This document shows positions 57,153 through 64,000 of a stretch of DNA of 64,000 nucleotides, piece by piece. Position numbers and translations under genes: made by a program. Numbering within the stretch: the first letter of the stretch is position 1; each line of letters starts with the position of its first letter. This stretch comes from Rheinheimera sp. MMS21-TC3 (GTDB lineage Bacteria; Pseudomonadota; Gammaproteobacteria; Enterobacterales; Alteromonadaceae): the NCBI RefSeq assembly GCF_032229285.1, contig NZ_CP135084.1, forward strand, positions 1,488,001-1,552,000. The letters run 5' to 3'. Below the pieces are notes generated by a model, which did not search any database, had not been told where the DNA came from, and saw only the letters and a list, made by a program, of their open reading frames with translations.

Positions 57153-57881
57153 ATGACAAATTCACTGCGGTTACAACAACTGGTTAAGTTGGTTGATATA
57201 ACTAGATTAGAAGATAACGACAATAATCCTGCTTTTGATGCTTGGCTTTCGGCTTTACCTAAATTGCCTTATGCAGCTTATTGTGTTTATCCAGAGTATT
57301 TACCTGTCCTTGTACAGAATAAGTCCCATTTAAAAAATGCTAACTTAGCAACGGTAGTGAATTTTCCTACTGGTGATTTGGCTACTGATATTGTTTGTGA
57401 GCAAATTCAGCTAGCTATTCAAGCTGGTGCTACAGAGATAGATTGTGTTTTACCTTATAAAGCGTTAATGCGTGGTGAGCATGGGATAGTAAAAAACTTT
57501 TTATATGACATTCGGCAGGCTTGCGGCGATCTGTGTTTAAAAATCATTATTGAATCTGGTGAGTTAATTACAGCACAACAAGTAGCTAAAGCAGCAGAAT
57601 TAGCTATTGAATGTGGCGCTGATTTTATTAAAAGTTCAACGGGTAAAGTCACTTTTGGGATCAGTGAAGAAGCAGCAAGAATAATTTTAACAGTTATAGC
57701 CGCTGCTGAAAGAACAGTAGGCTTTAAAGCCTCCGGTGGTATACGCACTGTTGAGCAAGCAATTAATTTAATTCAATTATACGAGCAAATCACTGGCCAA
57801 ATTGCTACTTGCGCTACTATGCGCATAGGTGCTAGTAGTTTAATAACAGAACTAGTTAAGCAATTAGAGCAAAGTACATAA
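57153..57881 (+). CDS. deoC: Deoxyribose-phosphate aldolase
   Basis: The product is 242 residues. The TIM-barrel active site shows DCVLPYKALM, the Schiff-base lysine in DFIKSSTGK, and GFKASGGIRT (Lys in FKASGG). It splits deoxyribose-5-phosphate to acetaldehyde and glyceraldehyde-3-phosphate. E. coli DeoC is 259. ATG at 57153 gives MTNSLRLQQLV; an in-frame TTG at 57102 is unlikely. Other deo genes are not in view, so it is separate from a deoCABD operon here. Confidence 0.94.
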   Translation: MTNSLRLQQLVKLVDITRLEDNDNNPAFDAWLSALPKLPYAAYCVYPEYLPVLVQNKSHLKNANLATVVNFPTGDLATDIVCEQIQLAIQAGATEIDCVLPYKALMRGEHGIVKNFLYDIRQACGDLCLKIIIESGELITAQQVAKAAELAIECGADFIKSSTGKVTFGISEEAARIILTVIAAAERTVGFKASGGIRTVEQAINLIQLYEQITGQIATCATMRIGASSLITELVKQLEQST

Positions 57882-58098
57882 ATATAAAGATACAGCCACT
57901 TCTGACAACAACTAATAGAGCAAGGAAGCTCAGTTTAGCTTAATAACAGCAAAGGATGATTGCGCTGACAATACTAGATTATAAAAAATAGAGCTAAGCT
58001 ATCGTTTGTTTAGTATTTTATGGCTCTTAATAAAATGTTTATAGAAGTGAGAAGTTTCTAAAGCTTTTACTGATATTATTTGAAAGCAAATAATAAAA

Positions 58099-58183
<85 letters not shown>

Positions 58184-58290
58184 ACGAGTGCGCAGCATCT
58201 TACCAAATTAAACTTTGATGTAAAGTAAATTACTAAACTTTTTTGTCTGACTGCCGATAAAAGAGTCAACTATCATTATAAATTCTTAAT

Positions 58291-58773
58291 ATGACCCAAA
58301 TAATTAATGAATGGCAGCTAGACACAAGGTTAAATAGTGCCTTACAAAATAAGCACAAAGGAGACTTTTCGCTATTTCTAGCTTTATTAAGCACAGCTGT
58401 TGAAGAAAATGCAGAGTTTTTAACCCCTGACAGTATTAAAGAGACTTTGCCAAAGCGAAATCTACAGCAGCAATTTAATATTAGCCAGCAACGGCAGTTT
58501 TCTTGGCAAGATGATGATGAAGGCATGATCATTAAATATGGCCGAGCTTTGCAACAGTCAGGATTAAAGCAAGTAAAGTTAATTAGTTATTTAAAGCCAG
58601 AGCCTCTAGCTTTTACAGATGATAAGACAAAACTACCCTTAGAATTATGGCAAAGTTTGGATACCCATAGTAAACGTCGTTTAACTGCAACCAAACAATT
58701 ACAGAAACAAATTGCTGATCCTACGGCTTTATATGAGGTGCTAGAAAAGATTCATAAAACCGAAGCAGCATAA
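58291..58773 (+). CDS. Small conserved protein, possibly VC2046/SO_2500 family
   Basis: The product is 160 residues, soluble and helical, without a signal peptide. FSLFLALLSTAVEENAEF, LPKRNLQQQFN and LELWQSLDTHSKRRLTATKQLQ recall, from memory, the VC2046/SO_2500 family of unknown function. It starts 107 bp after the tRNA-Tyr gene on the opposite strand. I do not recognise a catalytic motif and do not propose a function. Confidence 0.6.
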   Translation: MTQIINEWQLDTRLNSALQNKHKGDFSLFLALLSTAVEENAEFLTPDSIKETLPKRNLQQQFNISQQRQFSWQDDDEGMIIKYGRALQQSGLKQVKLISYLKPEPLAFTDDKTKLPLELWQSLDTHSKRRLTATKQLQKQIADPTALYEVLEKIHKTEAA

Positions 58774-58794
58774 CGACTTGCAGTAAACTATACA

Positions 58795-59283
58795 TTAATA
58801 GTTAAGATTTGAGCTGCCAGATGGTAAATGAATTAAGCATTGTTTAAGTTTTTTTTTACTACCGCAAGGGCATAAATCATTACGGCCAATTTTTTTGCTT
58901 GGATACTCTGTAAGATCACCGGCTACATATAGCCAACGAGTATCAAAGACAAAGCGAGAGTTTTCTGTAAATTGAAATAATGTGTTTCCCTGTAGATAAG
59001 CCACCGTAAATTTAACCCAGCCTTCATTGCTCTCTTGCTGGCTTGATATAATCTGTAAATTTATAAAATGGCTACTTTGTGCAAAATCAGTGATTTGTTG
59101 TATTGAATTGTTTAGCCGCATACTTGGGTGATAAGTAGCATAAATATAAGCGGAGTCTTTTAAGCAATAGGCACTATAACGCGAACGCATTAACTGCTCG
59201 CAGTTTTGTACCTGCTGAGTGTTATTAATATAAGGTTGACAGCACTGTATTAAACTTTGTTGAGATCCACAAAAACAACGCAC
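58795..59283 (-). CDS. ychJ: YchJ family SEC-C zinc-binding protein
   Basis: The product is 162 residues with two SEC-C-type Cys motifs: RCFCGSQQSLIQCCQPY at the N-terminus and GRNDLCPCGSKKKLKQC at the C-terminus, flanking the YchJ core (LMRSRYSAYCLKDSAYIYATYHPS). SEC-C binds zinc and is otherwise found in SecA. The function is unknown. GTG at 59283 is chosen because AGGAG lies five bases upstream; an earlier in-frame GTG has no such site. Confidence 0.92.
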   Translation of the reverse strand: MRCFCGSQQSLIQCCQPYINNTQQVQNCEQLMRSRYSAYCLKDSAYIYATYHPSMRLNNSIQQITDFAQSSHFINLQIISSQQESNEGWVKFTVAYLQGNTLFQFTENSRFVFDTRWLYVAGDLTEYPSKKIGRNDLCPCGSKKKLKQCLIHLPSGSSNLNY

Positions 59284-59357
59284 AAAATCTCCTAACACTA
59301 AAATTGAGTATTTTACGCTAAGTTAAACTACCAGCAATAGGCTAATTAGTTTAAAAC

Positions 59358-59804
59358 TTAATGTGCCTGTAGTTTATGACATAAATTTTCATACTGATAA
59401 AACCAGGTATGGTGTTGTGCGGCTAACTTTTGACAATATTGCTGATCAATATCTGTTAATGCCTTACCGCAATTAATCACTACTTTGCAATTACCAGAAC
59501 TAAGGGTGGTATGAATAACGGTATTGAGTTTAGTCAATTGCTGCTTATGAATAACCAGCACTTTGTGTAAAGGTAATTGACTCATTTTTGCAAGGAGCTG
59601 AATAACTTCTTTATCTGGTGCTAATAGTACTATCCAACCTGGCTGGTTTTGATGTTGCTTAATTAATTGCATCAGCATTCGTTGCTGAAGAGGAATCGTC
59701 TTATTATATATGCTAGTTAATTGCTGTAATGAAGCGACCTGGCTGTTGTCATAGCTAGCCTTAATATCAACTGATAACACTGACAGCTCTAAAGTATTAT
59801 TCAT
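59358..59804 (-). CDS. sulA: SulA-like cell division inhibitor
   Basis: The product is 148 residues. The stretch LLAPDKEVIQLLAKMSQLPLHKVLVIH, then a segment ending LSSGNCKVVI, parallels E. coli SulA (WLTPQQKL...SGLPLTKVMQI...RTGNYSVVI). SulA binds FtsZ to stop division during DNA damage. Two LexA-like boxes stand immediately upstream, which strongly supports SOS control. It is shorter than E. coli SulA (169), mostly at the ends. The gene is not beside lexA here. Confidence 0.85.
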   Translation of the reverse strand: MNNTLELSVLSVDIKASYDNSQVASLQQLTSIYNKTIPLQQRMLMQLIKQHQNQPGWIVLLAPDKEVIQLLAKMSQLPLHKVLVIHKQQLTKLNTVIHTTLSSGNCKVVINCGKALTDIDQQYCQKLAAQHHTWFYQYENLCHKLQAH

Positions 59805-59816
59805 CTCAATTCCTAT

Positions 59817-59847
59817 GTGTTTATTTATACAGTGTATAAATATACAG
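59817..59847 (-). promoter_or_regulatory. Double LexA-box-like operator of sulA
   Basis: On the minus strand CTGT-N8-ACAC occurs twice: 59847-59832 (inside TACTGTATATTTATACAC, two changes from the E. coli consensus) and 59832-59817. The two share one base. They lie 13 bp before the sulA start codon. Confidence 0.8.
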
Positions 59848-60016
59848 TAGATCTAATTTAAACCAAAATCAAGTGTTTTATAAAGAGTAAAAAATTGCAT
59901 TATCAGGGAGCGCGCTAGTAAAAGTTACAAATAGAAACTAATTATCACTGGCTAGACCATTATTCAGAGAAAAGCAGGTATTATGTAATGATGTTTATAA
60001 ATTAAGTTGGTCGTGG

Positions 60017-60715
60017 ATGTTAATAGAACAGTATGTAACTCAAACCGAAACAGGTTTTAGTTTTAGTCGTCAGCAATCGAGTGATTTTGCTAAACAAGTA
60101 GCCTCAGACTTCAATCCTTTACATGATGTCGATGCAAAAAGGTTTTGTGTGCCTGGTGATTTAATGTTTTCTTACTTGTTAACTAAGTTTGGTTTAACTG
60201 AACAAATGAGTTGCCAGTTTTCAGGTATGGTGGCAGCAGACACTCAGTTATGTACAAAACAGCAAGAAAATGTGTTAACAGTTACCGATAAGCAAGATAA
60301 AGCTTATTTATCGATAACTAGAAGTGGTGTAGTTTTTGATGACTTAACTATCATCGAACCATTGATCAAAGATTACGTCCGTTTTTCGGGACAAAACTTC
60401 CCATACATTTTACAGCCTCTAATGCAACAGCACCAAGTGATGATTAACCCTTCTCGGCCGTTGGTGATATATGAGAGTATGTCATTGCAATTTAATTGCC
60501 TACCACAACAAAAAGTGGAGTTAAAATTATCTAACTCGACACTTAATGTCCAAGGTAAGCGCGGTAATGTTGTATTAGAGTTTAGTTTAATATCAGCGGG
60601 TGAGCTGATAGGTAAAGGTGAGAAGAGAATGATCCTCAGTAATCTTATGCCTTATTGTGATAAACAAATGCAATTAATGGTGCAAGAATACAATAATCGT
60701 AAAGTAGCGGCTTAA
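60017..60715 (+). CDS. DUF3581 family protein
   Basis: The product is 232 residues, soluble, no signal peptide. SSDFAKQVASDFNPLHDVDAKRFCVPGDLMFSYLLTKFGL near the start resembles the D-x-N-x-x-H motif of MaoC-like hot-dog hydratases, followed by beta-rich sequence. I recall this family as DUF3581, known mainly from marine gammaproteobacteria. No substrate can be stated. It is divergent from sulA across about 210 bp and ends 536 bp before the 16S rRNA. Confidence 0.65.
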   Translation: MLIEQYVTQTETGFSFSRQQSSDFAKQVASDFNPLHDVDAKRFCVPGDLMFSYLLTKFGLTEQMSCQFSGMVAADTQLCTKQQENVLTVTDKQDKAYLSITRSGVVFDDLTIIEPLIKDYVRFSGQNFPYILQPLMQQHQVMINPSRPLVIYESMSLQFNCLPQQKVELKLSNSTLNVQGKRGNVVLEFSLISAGELIGKGEKRMILSNLMPYCDKQMQLMVQEYNNRKVAA

Positions 60716-61104
60716 ATTTACAGTAATTAAGCTAAGCTGCCTGAAATATCAGCAGTTAACCAATTTATTTCAATAAAGGCTTGCGCCTTATGATTTACAC
60801 TCTATAATATGCGCCTCGCCAACGGGGAACTACACTGATAGCAATATATTGCAGGGTAGTGCAGCTCTCCAATTGGTTTAAGAAGTGAGTCAAAATTCTT
60901 TTTAAAAGAGGCTTGACAGCAAGGCTTAAATCTCTAAAATGGCGCCCTCGCTTCGCAGTGGTAACAAACACTGTAAAGCAGGCAAGAAAGTCAGGTGTGA
61001 AGATAGGTTTTACGCTAGCTAAATTAGCAAAAAGAATTATCTTCACGCTTGACTTAAAAACTGGGAAGTGTAACATACGCCTCCCGCTTCTTAAGTAGAA
61101 GCAC

Positions 61105-61116
61105 GCTCTTTAACAA
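61105..61116 (+). promoter_or_regulatory. boxA antitermination element of the rrn leader
   Basis: GCTCTTTAACAA matches the boxA consensus. It recruits NusB/NusE to keep RNA polymerase from terminating in the rRNA operon. It lies about 30 bp after the third promoter's -10. Confidence 0.85.
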
Positions 61117-61121
61117 TTCGC

Positions 61122-61147
61122 AATCAATCATCTGTGTGAGCACTTAT
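61122..61147 (+). repeat. 16S pre-rRNA processing stem, 5' arm
   Basis: This 26-nt segment is complementary, with two mismatches, to 62806-62831 after the 16S gene. Such flanking stems are cut by RNase III to release pre-16S. Confidence 0.85.
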
Positions 61148-61251
61148 GATGGCATTTCACAAAAATGAAATACATCGGTTGAGTGACTACACATAGAAAT
61201 ATGTTTTAAGTCAGTACAATTGAGCAGCTACTTAGGTAGCAGAAAGAACTT

Positions 61252-62786
<1,535 letters not shown>

Positions 62787-62805
62787 CCTTAAGTGATATG
62801 AAGTT

Positions 62806-62831
62806 ATAAGTGTTCACACACATGATTGATT
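62806..62831 (+). repeat. 16S pre-rRNA processing stem, 3' arm
   Basis: It pairs with 61122-61147 (see that entry). It lies 20 nt after the 16S 3' end. Confidence 0.85.
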
Positions 62832-63004
62832 GCAGAGATAGAGCAAATAAAGTTTATTGCGAAGTTCGTTATAATTAATGGATAACGCAGGATGTTTTGC
62901 TTAGAGCGAGGCGGCAGCTGAGCGAGAGAAGGCGTGTACTGTAGTACATAACTGATTGAGTGAAGTTGGCAACGATGCAATAAGTAAAACAGACCAGTTA
63001 GACC

Positions 63005-63081
<77 letters not shown>

Positions 63082-63090
63082 GATTCACTT

Positions 63091-63153
63091 TATGCGTCGT
63101 TGCAGCAAGCCTCACATACGAAAGTATGCTTCGGTTCACAGCGCCTAGCCTAA
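63091..63153 (+). repeat. 16S-23S spacer repeat, copy 1 (after tRNA-Ile)
   Basis: This 63-nt block is repeated after tRNA-Ala (63389-63451) with about ten base changes. Each contains a tight hairpin: CATAC, then GAAA in this copy or AAAA in the other, then GTATG, and both end in GCGCCTAGCCTAA. Shared structure suggests a processing or protein-binding signal for tRNA release. Confidence 0.75.
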
Positions 63154-63304
63154 ACTGAATTTACGATTATCAATAACACTTATTACAAAGGTTTTTGTGT
63201 TAGGCGAGATATACGACGAGTAAGAGAAAGAGTTGGCTAGTGCCAATGACTGAACGAGCGAGGAAGTATAGCGAAGCATAACGCAAAAAGATGAAGTAAG
63301 AAGA

Positions 63305-63380
63305 GGGGTTATAGCTCAGCTGGGAGAGCGCCTGCCTTGCACGCAGGAGGTCAGCGGTTCGATCCCGCTTAACTCCACCA
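63305..63380 (+). tRNA. tRNA-Ala (UGC)
   Basis: GGGGTTA at 63305 pairs with TAACTCC (one G-U), then discriminator A and encoded CCA to 63380. The anticodon loop CTTGCAC carries TGC. It is the second spacer tRNA. Confidence 0.98.
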
Positions 63381-63388
63381 TCAACTAT

Positions 63389-63451
63389 TATGCGTTGTTG
63401 CACTAAACCTCACATACAAAAGTATGCTTCGGTTTACCGCGCCTAGCCTAA
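63389..63451 (+). repeat. 16S-23S spacer repeat, copy 2 (after tRNA-Ala)
   Basis: It is the partner of 63091-63153. Its hairpin loop is AAAA instead of GAAA, while the CATAC/GTATG stem is unchanged. Confidence 0.75.
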
Positions 63452-63537
63452 TAGCCGATGGCTAAATAATTTGCTCAACAAATTCAAATCAAACGGTTCT
63501 TAATCAAGAATAGTTTGATTTGAGTTTAATCTCAAAC

Positions 63538-63550
63538 TGCTCTTTAACAA
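63538..63550 (+). promoter_or_regulatory. boxA of the 16S-23S spacer
   Basis: TGCTCTTTAACAA matches boxA, 110 bp before the 23S start. It restores the antitermination complex for 23S transcription. The same spacer also has the upstream arm of the 23S processing stem; its partner is beyond the window. Confidence 0.85.
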
Positions 63551-63659
63551 TTTGGCAAGCTGAAAGTAAAAAGAAACAAGCTAAGCAACCGCTTCTTTAT
63601 AAGAAGTGAGTGTGACGCAAGACACACTGTATAATACTCAAGACATCTTGGGGTTGTAT

Positions 63660-64000
63660 GGTTAAGTGAATAAGCGTACACGGTGGATGCCTTGGCAGTC
63701 AGAGGCGATGAAGGACGTGTTAATCTGCGAAAAGCTTAGGTAAGGTGATAAAAACCGTTATAGCCTAAGATATCCGAATGGGGAAACCCAGTGCATTTAT
63801 GCACTATCGTTACATGAATACATAGTGTAACGAGGCGAACCGGGAGAACTGAAACATCTAAGTACCCCGAGGAAAAGAAATCAACCGAGATTCCGTCAGT
63901 AGCGGCGAGCGAACGCGGACTAGCCCTTAAGCTAGCTAGGTGTTAGTGGAATACGTTGGAAAGCGTAGCGATACAGGGTGATAGCCCCGTACACGACAAT
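63660..64000 (+). rRNA. rrl: 23S ribosomal RNA (5' part only)
   Basis: GGTTAAGTGAATAAGCGTAC begins the gene and matches the E. coli 23S start, followed by GGTGGATGCCTTGGCAGTCA. The window ends about 340 nt in. The start position is set by alignment and may be off by one or two bases. Confidence 0.96.

Larger units (their letters stand above)
60716..61251 (+). promoter_or_regulatory. rRNA operon promoter region and leader
   Basis: Three promoter-like pairs lie in tandem: TTGCGC (60781-60786) with TATAAT (60803-60808); TTGACA (60913-60918) with TAAAAT (60935-60940); TTGACT (61049-61054) with TAACAT (61071-61076). Each spacer is 16 bp, and each -10 is followed by a GC-rich discriminator (GCGCC, GGCGCCC, ACGCC), the pattern of stringent control of rRNA promoters. 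The leader then has boxA (61105) and the 16S processing arm. The -10 and discriminator of all three are clear, though the first -35 is weak. Confidence 0.8.

Noticed and set aside
57990..58030. AGAGC/GCTCT hairpin as a terminator for tRNA-Tyr
   Set aside because: The stem is five pairs with a loop of about 30 nt. A T-tract follows on the minus strand, but the hairpin is too weak to report.
63611..63635. TATAAT before 23S as a possible internal rRNA promoter
   Set aside because: No matching -35 at 16-18 bp; the bases fit better as the 23S leader.

Overview
The window looks like chromosomal DNA of a gammaproteobacterium of the Alteromonadales type. My best guess is a Rheinheimera/Alishewanella/Arsukibacterium-like organism, and this is inference only. 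Support comes from the AT-rich coding sequence, a Vibrio/Shewanella-type TonB2 cluster (DUF3450, TtpC, ExbB, ExbD, TonB, TPR protein), E. coli-like neighbourhoods (bamC-dapA-gcvR-bcp-perM-bepA-yfgD; yejK-yejL-yejM; ybgA-phrB; pheST-ihfA; ruvX-yqgE-gshB-rsmE) and an rrn operon with tRNA-Ile and tRNA-Ala in the spacer. I see no prophage, insertion sequence, transposase, CRISPR array or defence island. Almost all of the window is core genome.

Layout. 0-10 kb: the end of a TonB-like protein, two small membrane proteins, then an alpha-2-macroglobulin gene next to pbpC (penicillin-binding protein 1C), a known pairing for periplasmic defence and repair. 10-19.4 kb: isochorismatase-like hydrolase, S1/P1 nuclease, rlmJ, a TrmH-family methyltransferase, then a leftward group (rsmE, gshB, yqgE, ruvX, DUF1653), an AbgT transporter and metK. 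19.7-25.1 kb: tkt, then epd-pgk-fba (central carbon metabolism). 25.3-30.4 kb: the TonB2 operon. 30.4-42.6 kb: divergent queC/queE, a bepA-arsC-wrbA-DUF2069 leftward group, perM, bcp-gcvR, dapA-bamC, purC, marC, and DUF2066-hda. 42.7-46.4 kb: pheS-pheT-ihfA. 46.5-60.7 kb: ybgA-phrB, cvfB, yejM-yejL against yejK, an EIIA(Glc)-like/yffB/M15-peptidase operon, yfbV, xthA, ygjP, deoC, tRNA-Tyr, ychJ, an SOS-type sulA and a DUF3581 protein. 60.7-64 kb: an rRNA operon with three tandem promoters, complete 16S, tRNA-Ile, tRNA-Ala and the start of 23S.

No obviously new multi-gene system stands out. The best leads are: (1) an EIIA(Glc)-fold protein at 53.8-54.3 kb that has lost both active-site histidines, one replaced by Asp; (2) a strong leftward intrinsic terminator at 56.93 kb with no leftward gene to end, which suggests an unannotated small RNA carrying anti-Shine-Dalgarno-like segments; (3) an inverted pair of DnaA-box-like sequences before yfbV; (4) an unassigned operator-like inverted repeat at the purC promoter; (5) repeated hairpin elements in the 16S-23S spacer. 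Functions are assigned from remembered family features, not from database searches.
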